Below, in pieces: positions 33,684-42,633 of a stretch of DNA of 64,000 nucleotides. A program made the translations under genes and the position numbers. Each line of letters begins with the position of its first letter. Position 1 is the stretch's first letter. The stretch is taken from the NCBI RefSeq assembly GCF_000961095.1, contig NZ_CP011058.1, positions 5,410,001-5,474,000 on the forward strand, given 5' to 3'. The stretch is from Paenibacillus beijingensis. Its GTDB lineage: Bacteria > Bacillota > Bacilli > Paenibacillales > Paenibacillaceae. Under the pieces are notes generated by a model. It ran no database searches. It was not told where the DNA came from and worked only from the letters and a program-made list of their open reading frames with translations.

Positions 33684-34608
33684 GGCTGCTGATCTCACCT
33701 TTCGCCGGATTCATAATCATGTTGTCAATCAGTCTCGTCGCGCCAAATTTGACGGCGAGCGCCACAATAAGCGGCTGCTCCAGCCCCGAAAGCAGCTGCT
33801 CCCCGTCCGGCTGCTCCAAAGAAGGATAATACAGCACTTCCGCATAATCGATCACGGCCATCGGAGCCGAAGCGATGCTTGCATGAATGCGGCTTGTTAA
33901 TTCCTGAACCGTAAGATCCGGCTTCCGCATCCATTCCCGCGCCTGCCGGAGCGTCGCGGACAAAATGAGCGCCTGGCTCCGCTCTTCCGGAGACAGATAC
34001 TTGTTGCGCGAACTGAGCGCGAGGCCGTCGGCCTCGCGCACCGTCGGACAAGGGACGATCTCGATGGGCATATTCAAATCGTTTACCATTGTCGTAATAA
34101 CCGCAACCTGCTGGGCATCCTTCATTCCGAAATAGGCGCGCCGGGGCTGAACGATATTGAACAGCTTGCTGACAACGGTGCCTACCCCGTCGAAATGCCC
34201 GGGGCGGGAAGCGCCGCACAGCCTTTCCGTCACTCCCGATACGAGCACCGTTGTTTGCGGTTTGACCGGGTACATTTCCTGAACGGACGGCATAAACACC
34301 AGATCGGCCCCCACTTCAGCCGCGATAAGAAGATCGCGCTGCTCGTCGCGCGGGTAACGGTCCAAATCTTCGCCCGGCCCAAACTGCAGCGGATTGACGA
34401 AAATGCTCAAAACGGTAATATCGTTTTCGCGTTTGGAACGGCGCAGCAAGCTGGCGTGGCCTTCGTGCAAATAGCCCATCGTCGGCACAAAGCCGACGGT
34501 CAGAGCCGCGTTTGCCCAACGGAGCTGCTGCAGCTTTTGCTTCAAATCGTCGATCGTGCGGCAGACGGTGACAAGGTCTGCCGGACTTGTTGTCGTCATT
34601 ACGCTCAT
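33676..34608 (-). CDS. panC: Pantoate-beta-alanine ligase
   Basis: This ATP-dependent enzyme joins pantoate and beta-alanine to pantothenate. The 310-residue chain has the HIGH-like GFVPTMGYLHEGHASLLR (about residues 37-54), SIFVNPLQFGPGEDL, FGMKDAQQVAVI and the KMSKS-like LSSRNKYLSPEER. ATG 34608 (MSVMTTTS) overlaps the panB stop as ATGA and follows GGAGG; a much longer open frame upstream runs through panB and is not used. Second gene of panBCD. Confidence 0.97.
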   Translation of the reverse strand: MSVMTTTSPADLVTVCRTIDDLKQKLQQLRWANAALTVGFVPTMGYLHEGHASLLRRSKRENDITVLSIFVNPLQFGPGEDLDRYPRDEQRDLLIAAEVGADLVFMPSVQEMYPVKPQTTVLVSGVTERLCGASRPGHFDGVGTVVSKLFNIVQPRRAYFGMKDAQQVAVITTMVNDLNMPIEIVPCPTVREADGLALSSRNKYLSPEERSQALILSATLRQAREWMRKPDLTVQELTSRIHASIASAPMAVIDYAEVLYYPSLEQPDGEQLLSGLEQPLIVALAVKFGATRLIDNMIMNPAKGEISSHV

Positions 34609-35459
34609 AATGCTGCGCCTCCTCCGTAAAGCTGCTTCATTATGACGCTTTCCATCGGGAAGGCGTGCTTTTCCTCGGGAAAAGCTCCGCTTCTTACGTC
34701 GCCCACATATTGGCCGATCGCTTCGCGGATTGTGCCGCCGACGTCCGCGTATGTCTTCACAAACCGTTTCGGCCGGTACGGCGAGGCGTATTGGATCAAG
34801 TCGTGGAAGACGAGCACTTGGCCGTCGACGCCGCGCCCCGCCCCGATGCCGATCGTCGGAATGCCGATCGAAGAGGTAATCGCTTCGGCCAGCGGCTCCG
34901 TTACAAGCTCCAGCACAACCGCAAACGCGCCTGCCTGCTCGAGTGCTTTGGCGTCTCGAATGAGCGCTTCCGCTTCTTTTTCCCATTTGCCCTGCACTTT
35001 AAAGCCGCCCAGCTGATGAACGGATTGCGGCGTAAGACCGATATGGCCCATCACCGGAATTCCGGCGCGGACGCAAGCGGCCACTTCCTCCGCTATATCT
35101 TCTCCGCCTTCAATCTTTACCGCGTGCGCATGGCCTTCCTGCATCATTCTCGCAGCTCCTCGCAACGTCTCCTCACGGCTGATGCGGGCGGTCATAAACG
35201 GCATGTCCACCACCCGGAACGTCGACTGCGCGCCCCGCGCTACGGATCGGGCATGATAAACCATATCGTCCAGCGTTACCGGAATCGTGGTGTCGTAACC
35301 GAGCACGACGTTCCCGAGCGAGTCGCCGACGAGAATCATATCTATTCCCGCTTCTTCCGCCAGCCTGGCGGACGGGTAATCGTAAGCGGTCAGCATCGTT
35401 AACGGCTGCCGCTGCTCTTTCATGTTCTTCATCTTCGTAATCGTAAGCGGTTGACTCAT
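34605..35459 (-). CDS. panB: 3-methyl-2-oxobutanoate hydroxymethyltransferase
   Basis: This enzyme transfers a hydroxymethyl group from methylene-tetrahydrofolate to ketoisovalerate, the first committed pantothenate step. The 284-residue TIM barrel shows MLTAYDYPSARLAEEAG, ILVGDSLGNVVLGYDTTIPV with metal ligands, VKIEGGEDIA, GHIGLTPQSVHQLGG and TIGIGAGRGVDGQVLVFHD. The start is ATG 35459 after GAAGGGG. It heads panBCD behind a strong promoter and a leader of about 245 bases. Confidence 0.97.
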   Translation of the reverse strand: MSQPLTITKMKNMKEQRQPLTMLTAYDYPSARLAEEAGIDMILVGDSLGNVVLGYDTTIPVTLDDMVYHARSVARGAQSTFRVVDMPFMTARISREETLRGAARMMQEGHAHAVKIEGGEDIAEEVAACVRAGIPVMGHIGLTPQSVHQLGGFKVQGKWEKEAEALIRDAKALEQAGAFAVVLELVTEPLAEAITSSIGIPTIGIGAGRGVDGQVLVFHDLIQYASPYRPKRFVKTYADVGGTIREAIGQYVGDVRSGAFPEEKHAFPMESVIMKQLYGGGAAL

Positions 35460-35741
35460 GACACTTTGTCCCCTTCCCACCGCCGCCTTCAGTGGCGGGG
35501 TGTATCATAGTTTGAACACAAATAAACCTTTTAGCCGCCGCGTAAAAGGTCCGCAAACCAAAAAGGAACATCTGCATCCCGCAAAGCTTCCTTCTGTCTC
35601 GGTCCAAGCGGCTCAGAGCAGAATACGCATTGCCTTCCGTCAACTGTTACGGTATTAAAGGCACCTGACTCCAAGTGCGGTTCGAGATCCGATACCGCCT
35701 TAGGTCAGCTTCAGTATAGCAAATTAAACGGAACCCGTAAA
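35460..35741 (-). promoter_or_regulatory. panB promoter and long structured leader
   Basis: On the minus strand TTTACG (35736-35741), a 17-base spacer and TATACT (35713-35718) form a strong promoter; the start would be near 35706. The leader of about 245 bases has no gene. It holds a dyad ACCTTTTA/TAAAAGGT (35526-35550) followed by TTTATTTG, and a GC-rich hairpin around 35475-35498 just before the ribosome site. No known riboswitch class was recognised. 35742-35802 is plain non-coding sequence after birA. Confidence 0.55.
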
Positions 35742-35802
35742 TGCGCCGGCAGCCGGGCGATCGAGGGTCAGACTCCCGGGTGCACGCAGTTTATCCGATC
35801 GG

Positions 35803-36786
35803 CTAGTCCCGGTTTTCCGGTTCCCCCATCTCAGCCGAAAACACCGTTCTTTCGGTGCCGTCGCTCTCGATCACCTTCAGTCCGCCGGCATCGTGCAGCC
35901 CGACCGGCACGCCTTCGATCTTCCCCTGCGGCGTAATCAGCACCGCGGGCTTGTGCAGCGACACGCTGAGCGCCTCCCACAGCAACCGAACCGGTTCAAA
36001 TCCGCTGCTTTCATACGTTTGGTAGAGCTGCTCCCATTCGTTCAGGAACGAAGCGATAACGGCCGTCCGGTCGATAGCGGCCCCCGAAGCGATCCTCAGC
36101 GAAGTAGCCCGCGGAAGCAAATCTTGCGGATAATCGTCTTCCTCTAAATTGACACTGATGCCGATGCCGGCGATCACATAGCGCAGACGCTCTTCTTCGG
36201 CTGCCGATTCCAGCAAGATGCCGCTTATTTTTTTACCCTCTATCAACAGATCGTTTGGCCATTTGATTCCGATATCGAGCCCCGTCAAAGTGCGCAGGCT
36301 GCGGCAAAGCGCAACCGCCGTAAGCAGCGTCAGCTGGGGGGCAAAATGAATCGGCAGCCGCGGACGCAGCACCATGCTCATCCAGACGCCCTTGCCTGCC
36401 GGCGATACCCACTGTCTTCCCATTCTGCCTCGTCCGCTCAGCTGCTGTTCGGCAATGACGAGCGTTCCATCCGCAGCTTCTTCCTCGGCAAACTGCCGCG
36501 CGACGTTTTGCGTGGAGTCGACGGAGCCGAGCAGATGAATCCGCCGCCCGAAAGAAACGGTCGTCAGCCTTTCCTGAATACGCTCCGCCGACAAGCTGTC
36601 GGGCTTGGACCGAAGCCGGTACCCGAGACGACGGGACGCATCGAAACGGTATCCCTTTTCTTCCAGCTTGCGAATTTGCTTCCACACAGCCGTCCGGCTT
36701 ACATTGAGCTCCTGGCTGAGCGCTTCGCCGGAAACGTATCCGCCGTCATGCTGCTCAAAATAGCGGATCATTTGTTCAACGTTCAT
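35803..36786 (-). CDS. birA: Biotin-protein ligase / biotin operon repressor
   Basis: BirA attaches biotin to acetyl-CoA carboxylase and represses biotin genes. The 327 residues comprise a winged helix-turn-helix (about 1-62, SGEALSQELNVSRTAVWKQI), the ligase domain with GRGRMGRQWVSPAGKGVWMS (about 120-139) and KWPNDLLIEGKKISGILLE, and a C-terminal SH3-like domain. The DNA-binding domain indicates the bifunctional form. It overlaps the cca end by 11 bases; AAGGAG lies upstream of the ATG. Confidence 0.96.
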   Translation of the reverse strand: MNVEQMIRYFEQHDGGYVSGEALSQELNVSRTAVWKQIRKLEEKGYRFDASRRLGYRLRSKPDSLSAERIQERLTTVSFGRRIHLLGSVDSTQNVARQFAEEEAADGTLVIAEQQLSGRGRMGRQWVSPAGKGVWMSMVLRPRLPIHFAPQLTLLTAVALCRSLRTLTGLDIGIKWPNDLLIEGKKISGILLESAAEEERLRYVIAGIGISVNLEEDDYPQDLLPRATSLRIASGAAIDRTAVIASFLNEWEQLYQTYESSGFEPVRLLWEALSVSLHKPAVLITPQGKIEGVPVGLHDAGGLKVIESDGTERTVFSAEMGEPENRD

Positions 36787-38089
36787 GATGCTCGTTCTCC
36801 TTCTCCCTGCTCCATTGCCTGCACCAATCGAGCAGCGGCTCCCGCTCGTTCGCTACATGATCCATCGCCACTTCCAGCAGCAGCCGCCTCATAAGCGCTC
36901 CAAGCCACGGTCCGGGCCGCTCCTGCAGTTTGCCGGCAATTTCCCGTCCGTCCACGTTCAGCGAAGCAACTCCGTTCTCTGGAATCTGCATCGTCCACTG
37001 CCGCAAGCGGGCAAGCCGCTCCGGCCGCTCCGGCAATCGCGTCATTCGCTCCGTCATATCGAGCCAGCTGCGGACAGCCGTTATGCCGCAGGCAAGCGCC
37101 GCGGACACCCACATCTTGCGCATGCTGAAGTCGTCCGGTTCGGGATTCGACCACCACTCCTTCGCCTCCGCGTCGACCGCTTCGTGAAAAATAAGCTTAC
37201 TCATGAGCGCATCGGCCCTTGCCTTCGAAAACTTTAACCTTCTAAACAATTGGCCAGCCGATTTGGAATCGGCTTCCAATGCAAGGCTCAGCGCCGCCCA
37301 GCGGTCGTCGGCATCGGGCAGCAGCGCCAATCCGCCCAGCGCGGCGGGACGCGCTGCCGTGAAGGCCGGTGGCAGCGGCTCTTTCGTATGCGACAGCAGT
37401 CCGCTGGCATGCAGCCAAGCTGCAGCCGATGCGGGGGACGGCCCCTTCATCATTTTGTCCAGCTCCGCTCCGACCCGTTCCATCGCAATATAACGGAGCA
37501 GCGGAGCGCATTCCCGCAGCGCTTTCCAAGTACGGTGTGAAATGGAAAAGCCGAACACCGAAGCGAAACGGATGGCGCGGATCATCCGCAGCGCATCCTC
37601 CGTGAACCGTGAGCGGGGGGTTCCAACCGCGCGGATAACGCCACTGCGCAAATCTTCCAGCCCGTGAAAAGGATCGATGATCGTCCCTTTCGGATCGAGC
37701 GCCATCGCATTGACGGTAAAATCACGGCGCAGCAGATCTCCGTGCAGATCAGCGATAAACTCAACCTCCTGCGGCCGCCGGTGATCGGCGTAACCGCTCT
37801 CGGTGCGAAACGTCGTCACTTCATACAGTTTGCCGCCTGTCTTTACCGTGACGGTGCCGTGCTGTAAACCGGTCGGTATCGAATCCGGAAACAACTCCAT
37901 AACGTCTGCCGGCAGTGCGGAAGTCGCAATATCGACATCGGCAAGCGGCCTGCCCGCCGCCGCGTCCCTGACGCAGCCGCCGACAAAAAAGGCTTGATAG
38001 CCGTTAGCCGCCAGTCTGTGCAGCAGCGGGAGCGCTTCCTGAATTAAAGCAGGCAGCGGCTCCAGTCTGCCGCTTGGTTGTACCGGCAT
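36776..38089 (-). CDS. cca: CCA-adding tRNA nucleotidyltransferase
   Basis: This enzyme adds or repairs the 3' CCA of tRNAs. It is a class II enzyme of 437 residues with FFVGGCVRDAAAGRPLADVD (motif A; catalytic Asp pair in DVDIAT), RRDFTVNAMALDPKG (motif B), the template motif EDALRMIRAIRFASVFGF (motif D), and a helical body and tail. An ideal GGAGGTGATCTC site precedes the ATG. It lies between bshA and birA as in B. subtilis. Confidence 0.96.
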   Translation of the reverse strand: MPVQPSGRLEPLPALIQEALPLLHRLAANGYQAFFVGGCVRDAAAGRPLADVDIATSALPADVMELFPDSIPTGLQHGTVTVKTGGKLYEVTTFRTESGYADHRRPQEVEFIADLHGDLLRRDFTVNAMALDPKGTIIDPFHGLEDLRSGVIRAVGTPRSRFTEDALRMIRAIRFASVFGFSISHRTWKALRECAPLLRYIAMERVGAELDKMMKGPSPASAAAWLHASGLLSHTKEPLPPAFTAARPAALGGLALLPDADDRWAALSLALEADSKSAGQLFRRLKFSKARADALMSKLIFHEAVDAEAKEWWSNPEPDDFSMRKMWVSAALACGITAVRSWLDMTERMTRLPERPERLARLRQWTMQIPENGVASLNVDGREIAGKLQERPGPWLGALMRRLLLEVAMDHVANEREPLLDWCRQWSREKENEHHER

Positions 38090-38105
38090 GAGATCACCTC
38101 CGGCG

Positions 38106-39272
38106 TCAGTCTTCGCACACCGCCGGAACGGGAACGGGGGCTTTCATTCCCAGCACGCGGTAATAGATTTGCTCGTATTCGTTTGTAATCAGCTTGTCGC
38201 AAAACCGGTTCCGCGCCCGCGCAATGCAAGCTTCGGAAAATTTGCGGTACATCTCCGGATTGGTGAGCAGCCTGACTGCATTGCGCGCCATGTCGGCCGT
38301 ATCTCCGATCGGTGACAGAAAGCCGGTTTCGCCGCTCGCGACCAGCTCGGGAATACCGCCGGCGAGCGAGCCGATTGTCGGGACGCCGCACGCCATCGCT
38401 TCGAGCGAGACAAGTCCGAAGCTTTCCTTCTCGGAAGGAAGCAGCATCAAATCCGCTAACGAAATCACTTGCGCGACATCCTCTTGTTTGCCGAGAAAGT
38501 GAACGTCGTTCTCCAATCCCAGCTGTCGGATCTGCCACTGAATCTTGGACAGCTCCGGCCCTTCGCCGACGAGCAGCAGCTTAGACGGGACATGCTCTCT
38601 TACCCGCTTGAACACATCGATCACATCTCCGACCCGTTTAACCGGGCGGAAGTTTGAGATATGCATCAATATCTTTTCGTTCTCGGCTGCATACTCGGAG
38701 CGGAAAGCTGAAACATCCCGCGGATAGTAAATCCGTTTATCGACAAAATTGTAGGTCAGATCGATCGGAACCGAAATATCGAGCAGTTCCTGCGTTTCCC
38801 GGATGAGGTCGCGGGAGACGGCGGTTACGGCATCGCTCTTGTGAATGGCAAGCCGAATCAGATCTTTGAGCGATTCGTCCTGTGCGAGCACCGTTATGTC
38901 CGTTCCATGCAGCGTCGTCACGGTTTTGAAACCGTCGCCCGCCATCTGCTTGGCGATATAAGCGCACACCGCATGCGGAATCGCATAATGAACGTGCAGC
39001 AGGTCAAGCTGCTGCATCTTGGCCACTTGGGCCATTTTGCTGGCGAGGCTGAGATCATAAGGCGGATACCGGAATACGTAATAATTATTTACCTCTACCT
39101 CATGAAAAAAAATGTTTTTATGAAACTGTCCGAGGCGGAACGGAATACTGTGCGTAATAAAATGAATTTCGTGCCCCTTTTCCGCCAGCAGCTTGCCGAG
39201 CTCCGTCGCGACGACTCCCGAACCGCCCAGTGTCGGGTAGCAAGTAATGCCGATCTTCAGTTTTTTCCCCAT
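38106..39272 (-). CDS. bshA: N-acetyl-alpha-D-glucosaminyl L-malate synthase (bacillithiol)
   Basis: This GT4 glycosyltransferase joins GlcNAc to malate in the first step of bacillithiol synthesis. The 388-residue protein has the N-terminal loop ITCYPTLGGSGVVATELGKL, VHYAIPHAVCAYIAKQM and VTTLHGTDITVLAQD, and the donor-binding PSEKESFGLVSLEAMACGVP with its E-x7-E motif. The start ATG 39272 follows GGGGGTGAAGCT; the open frame continues upstream but without a ribosome site. It is adjacent to bshB1, as in Bacillus. Confidence 0.96.
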   Translation of the reverse strand: MGKKLKIGITCYPTLGGSGVVATELGKLLAEKGHEIHFITHSIPFRLGQFHKNIFFHEVEVNNYYVFRYPPYDLSLASKMAQVAKMQQLDLLHVHYAIPHAVCAYIAKQMAGDGFKTVTTLHGTDITVLAQDESLKDLIRLAIHKSDAVTAVSRDLIRETQELLDISVPIDLTYNFVDKRIYYPRDVSAFRSEYAAENEKILMHISNFRPVKRVGDVIDVFKRVREHVPSKLLLVGEGPELSKIQWQIRQLGLENDVHFLGKQEDVAQVISLADLMLLPSEKESFGLVSLEAMACGVPTIGSLAGGIPELVASGETGFLSPIGDTADMARNAVRLLTNPEMYRKFSEACIARARNRFCDKLITNEYEQIYYRVLGMKAPVPVPAVCED

Positions 39273-39330
39273 AGCTTCACCCCCGCGGTTTTCATTTTGG
39301 AATCTATTCAATGTCGCCCACGGGCAGTTA

Positions 39331-40041
39331 TTATTCCTCGGTAAATAACGACACGGCATGGGGGTTCTTAATCGCAAAACCTTCGGCCGAGCTCCAGCCC
39401 CTGGCTTGTCCCAGCAGCGAGTCCCTCGCCTCCACTCTTTCCAAATAACGCTGGTTAAGCGGCGTCTGCACAATATCGCTTCCGGGGCCGCCGCTCTCAA
39501 ACTGGGACCGGTAAGCGGACAATGCGGTTCGCTTAATGTCGCTGTAGCCGCTTATGTCGACGACAAGCGAAACATCTTTAATGTCGTTAATATAATAATA
39601 AACCAATTGCTTCACTTGAACCGGGGGAAGCTCGGGCATGTACCGTCGCAGCTTGGCGTTGAATACCGCTTCTTCCACCAGCGCGCTGCAGGCGTTATGG
39701 TCGGGATGGCGGTCCTGCCAGTATGGCGCGAATACGATCCGCGGCTTGCGCAGCCTGATTTCGGCTACGATCGCGCCGATTTGCTCCGGAAGGGGACGAA
39801 GTCCGCGGTCCGGCAAATTGAGACAGCTCCGCGCAGAGATTCCGAGCGCAGCCGACGCCGCCTCGGCTTCCTGCCTTCGCAGCTCCACCGTACCGTTCGA
39901 GGACATTTCCGCCGCCGTCAAATCGCAGATGCCGACCTTCAAACCGGCTTGCACATGCTTCGCGATCGTCCCTCCCATCCCGATCTCCGCATCGTCGGGA
40001 TGAGCGCCAAAGATAAGAATGTCCACCTGCTCGTTGTTCAT
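39331..40041 (-). CDS. bshB1: Bacillithiol deacetylase BshB1
   Basis: This zinc-dependent LmbE/PIG-L family enzyme removes the acetyl group from GlcNAc-malate in the second step of bacillithiol synthesis. The 236-residue protein has the metal motif GAHPDDAEIGMGGTI (about residues 12-26) and the third ligand in WQDRHPDHNACS (about 110). It lies six bases after mgsA and 58 bases before bshA in the conserved dapB-mgsA-bshB1-bshA order. GGAGTAAGCG precedes the ATG. bshC is not in the window. Confidence 0.95.
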   Translation of the reverse strand: MNNEQVDILIFGAHPDDAEIGMGGTIAKHVQAGLKVGICDLTAAEMSSNGTVELRRQEAEAASAALGISARSCLNLPDRGLRPLPEQIGAIVAEIRLRKPRIVFAPYWQDRHPDHNACSALVEEAVFNAKLRRYMPELPPVQVKQLVYYYINDIKDVSLVVDISGYSDIKRTALSAYRSQFESGGPGSDIVQTPLNQRYLERVEARDSLLGQARGWSSAEGFAIKNPHAVSLFTEE

Positions 40042-40047
40042 GATCGC

Positions 40048-40461
40048 TTACTCCGGTTTATACTTATGAACAAGCTCGCGCCAGGCGAAATCGCCTCTTT
40101 GCAGCGCTTTTACGAGCAGCTCGGCCGTCGCGATGTTTGTCGCAAGCGGAATCCCCTGCACATCGCATAGACGCAGCAGCGCGTTGATATCCGGCTCGTG
40201 AGGCTGGGCCATTAACGGATCGCGCAAAAAGATGATCAAATCCATCTCGTTGGTTGCCACCATCGCCCCGATTTGCTGATCGCCGCCGAGCGGTCCGGAC
40301 ATGAAGCGGTTAATGGTCAGCTCGGTTCGTTCCATAATGCGCGAACCGGTCGTTCCCGTCGAATACAGTTTATGCTCTTTAAATACCGGTTCATAAGCGG
40401 TTACGAAATTGACCATCTCATCTTTTTTACGGTCATGGGCAATGAAAGCAATGTTCAACAT
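40048..40461 (-). CDS. mgsA: Methylglyoxal synthase
   Basis: This enzyme converts dihydroxyacetone phosphate to methylglyoxal and relieves sugar-phosphate stress. The 137-residue protein has the nucleotide-like AHDRKKDEMVNFV, the phosphate loop STGTTGSRI, SGPLGGDQQIGAMVA with the catalytic Asp, and FLRDPLMAQPHEPDI. Bacillithiol participates in methylglyoxal detoxification, which may explain the neighbourhood with bshA and bshB1. A GAGGAG site precedes the ATG. Confidence 0.97.
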   Translation of the reverse strand: MLNIAFIAHDRKKDEMVNFVTAYEPVFKEHKLYSTGTTGSRIMERTELTINRFMSGPLGGDQQIGAMVATNEMDLIIFLRDPLMAQPHEPDINALLRLCDVQGIPLATNIATAELLVKALQRGDFAWRELVHKYKPE

Positions 40462-40495
40462 AGTAATTACTCCTCTCTGAAAAAACGCATCGTTG

Positions 40496-41299
40496 TTAGT
40501 CCATAATATGTTCGAAACCGTAGATAAGGCCCTCGTAGTTCATCACCTTTTTGATTGCGTGATTGACTCCAGGCATATATCCGGCACGATCGTAAGAGTC
40601 GTGGCGGATTTTGAGCGTTTGGCCGAATGCGCCAAAAATAACTTCCTGCTGTGCGAATACGCCGGGCAAGCGGACGCTGTGGATCCGGAAGCCGTCGTAA
40701 TAACCGCCGCGCGCGCCTTCGATCAGCTCTTCTTCTTTCGGATTGCCCTGCTTCATCTCACGGCGAACCTGCGAAATCAACTCGGCCGTTTTGACGGAGG
40801 TGCCGGACGGCGCATCAAGCTTCTGATCGCCATGGTATTCGATAATTTCAAGATGGGGAAAATATTTGGCGGCTTCCGCGGCGAATTTCATCATCAGAAT
40901 GGCGCCGATCGAGAAATTGGGCGCTACCAGGCCGCCGATGCCTCTTTCCTTGCACAGCTTGTCCAGCTCGCGAATCTGCTCCTGCGTCAGTCCGGTCGTT
41001 CCGACGATCGGACGGATGCCGCGCGTAATGGCTTCCAGCGTATTGGAATAGGCCGACTGGGGCACCGTGAAATCGACCAGCACGTCAATGTCTCCCCGGC
41101 CGAGCGCCGTTTCCAAATCCCCGTCCACCGTAATGCCGCACGGCTCCGTTCCGGCCGCAGTACCTGCATCCGCTCCTTTGGCGGAAGGAGCCATTGCGGC
41201 AGCAAGCGAAAGCGACTCATCGGCGAGCACCATTTTCACGACTTCTTTACCCATTCTTCCGGAAGCGCCTGCCACGGCCACTTTAATGCTGCGGTTCAT
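40496..41299 (-). CDS. dapB: 4-hydroxy-tetrahydrodipicolinate reductase
   Basis: This NAD(P)H-dependent enzyme acts in lysine and diaminopimelate synthesis. The 267 residues start with VAVAGASGRMGKEVVKMVL (nucleotide binding). VDFTVPQSAYSN, PNFSIGAILMMKFAAEAAKYF and IEYHGDQKLDAPSGTSVKTAE contain the active-site His and Lys. The start ATG 41299 follows AGGTGATTTG; a longer frame lacks a ribosome site. It is followed by mgsA with a 34-base gap. Confidence 0.97.
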   Translation of the reverse strand: MNRSIKVAVAGASGRMGKEVVKMVLADESLSLAAAMAPSAKGADAGTAAGTEPCGITVDGDLETALGRGDIDVLVDFTVPQSAYSNTLEAITRGIRPIVGTTGLTQEQIRELDKLCKERGIGGLVAPNFSIGAILMMKFAAEAAKYFPHLEIIEYHGDQKLDAPSGTSVKTAELISQVRREMKQGNPKEEELIEGARGGYYDGFRIHSVRLPGVFAQQEVIFGAFGQTLKIRHDSYDRAGYMPGVNHAIKKVMNYEGLIYGFEHIMD

Positions 41300-41321
41300 A
41301 TTCAAATCACCTGTTCCTTCG

Positions 41322-41852
41322 TTAGTTTTGTCTGCTGATGCGGATCTTGCGCAATCGTTGTTTCCGTCTGGCCTTGGCAAGCAGTTTCACCGTTTCCGCG
41401 TGCTGCGGCTCCAGCCTGAGCGCTTCCCGGGCGTACTCTACCGCTTCATCGAACCTGTTCATCCTCAAATAGGCCGATGCCAGCTGATAGTACGCTTCAA
41501 AGCAGAGAGGATCCAGCTCCACTGCGCGCCTCAGCATTTCGATAGCCGACGGCGGTTCAACCGAGCCTCCGATCGTCATCGCTTTGAAGTCGATCACGAG
41601 CAGCTTCGCCTGCACGGTGCGCAAATGATATTCGTATTCTTCCTGCCCCGGATCCAGTTCCACTGCTTTTAGGACGCATTCAAGCGCTTTGTCCCATTTT
41701 CCGCTGCGGGCGCATGATATCGAGCATTTATAATGATACGAAGCGTTGCCCGGATCAGCGGCAATCGCCATTTCAAACCACCCGATCGCCCCTTCAAAAT
41801 CGCCGTCAAGGATGAATTCGTAAGCCTTCTTCACGCAGCTTTCACCATCCAT
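41322..41852 (-). CDS. Tetratricopeptide-repeat protein
   Basis: This 176-residue protein is made almost wholly of TPR motifs: KKAYEFILDGDFEGAIGWFE, YHYKCSISCARSGKWDKALE, AIEMLRRAVELDPLCFEAYY and YLRMNRFDEAVEYAREALRL, then a basic tail (KARRKQRLRKIRISRQN). ATG 41852 follows a perfect AAAGGAGG at eight bases. It is inserted between dapB and the mazG-like gene, a place without a TPR gene in B. subtilis. The basic tail could bind nucleic acid or membrane; no partner is visible. Confidence 0.85.
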   Translation of the reverse strand: MDGESCVKKAYEFILDGDFEGAIGWFEMAIAADPGNASYHYKCSISCARSGKWDKALECVLKAVELDPGQEEYEYHLRTVQAKLLVIDFKAMTIGGSVEPPSAIEMLRRAVELDPLCFEAYYQLASAYLRMNRFDEAVEYAREALRLEPQHAETVKLLAKARRKQRLRKIRISRQN

Positions 41853-41936
41853 CCGCCCATCCTCCTTTCGTTTTTGCGAAGCAAAAACGGTTTGCAAGCC
41901 AATGCTTTGCAGGTGATGGTACAGCATATGTATCAA

Positions 41937-42278
41937 TTAGGACTGCGGTTCGCTATTTTTTCGGGTCCAGCGGTCCGCGTCGCGCGTATTGAATTTGTGC
42001 ATGATTTTGTCATGAGCTTCCGTCAGGCTGATCCCGAGTGAGTTGGCAAAGCAGGATAAAATGAACAATATATCGCCCAGTTCCATTTCGATGGAATTGT
42101 CCGCTTCGTCCGGTTTTTTCGGCTTTTCGCCATATGTATGATTGATTTCCCGGGCAAGCTCTCCGACTTCTTCGCTCAGTCTTGCCATCAGCGATAGCGG
42201 GCTGAAATAACCCTCTTTAAATTGCGAAATATAGCGGTCAACCTCGCGCTGGATTTCCGTTAGCGATTTCTCTGCCAT
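41937..42278 (-). CDS. ypjD: MazG-type nucleotide pyrophosphohydrolase (YpjD)
   Basis: This 113-residue all-alpha pyrophosphatase probably hydrolyses non-canonical NTPs. The metal-binding motif is RLSEEVGELAREINHTYGE (about residues 33-51) with the second half EMELGDILFILSCFANSLG (about 64-82), giving the ExxE...ExxD set. It matches B. subtilis YpjD in length and place. The natural substrate is unknown. Confidence 0.93.
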   Translation of the reverse strand: MAEKSLTEIQREVDRYISQFKEGYFSPLSLMARLSEEVGELAREINHTYGEKPKKPDEADNSIEMELGDILFILSCFANSLGISLTEAHDKIMHKFNTRDADRWTRKNSEPQS

Positions 42279-42430
42279 GTCGAAAGCCTTCTTTCTTCAG
42301 GTATCAGTTCCTATGTTATCGTAAAGAGGAATTGAAAACAATGCTTTTTGCCGGGACGAAAAAATGACATACTAGGAAAAGCCGCCGGCAATGGTCTTGC
42401 CTCCGGCTAAAACTTAAGTACAATGAACTG

Positions 42431-42557
42431 CGTCCGCTGCGAGGGCGGATCATTCTTCAGATCGCTGTTGTCCTTGGATTTCTTGAATTAATACTAGAAA
42501 TCCAAGGGCAAAGGCGAACGCTCCGCTTCTCCAGAACGATTCCGCCCTCTCCGCTGC
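42431..42557. repeat. Long palindromic intergenic repeat (copy 2)
   Basis: In the opposite orientation to 12776-12905, outer arms GAGGGCGGATCATTCT and AGAACGATTCCGCCCTC enclose inner arms CCTTGGATTTC (42473-42483) and GAAATCCAAGG (42498-42508). Conserved non-stem blocks shared with copy 1 include GCGTTCGCCTTTG and ACAACAGCGATC (read on the matching strand). Confidence 0.8.
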
Positions 42558-42583
42558 TTTCATCGGATTTAACGATTGCCTCC

Positions 42584-42633
42584 GGCAAAACCTAAGCTTA
42601 TGCTTACGAAGTGGTTTTGCCTCCGGCAAAACC
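42584..42633 (+). promoter_or_regulatory. Hairpin leader repeat upstream of yitT-type gene (copy 2)
   Basis: GGCAAAACC occurs at 42584-42592 and 42625-42633, with one complementary GGTTTTGCC at 42613-42621 between them. The middle strand can pair with either copy, giving two mutually exclusive hairpins; the downstream one ends just before AAGGAGG. The same element precedes nth. Confidence 0.6.

Noticed and set aside
33676..34986. Longer N-terminus for PanC starting within panB
   Set aside because: The extension is Arg-rich out-of-frame panB sequence without a ribosome site; ATG 34608 has GGAGG and the ATGA overlap.
35670..35692. GGTTCGAGATCCG resembling a tRNA T-arm
   Set aside because: The loop length is wrong and no acceptor, D or anticodon arms can be built around it.
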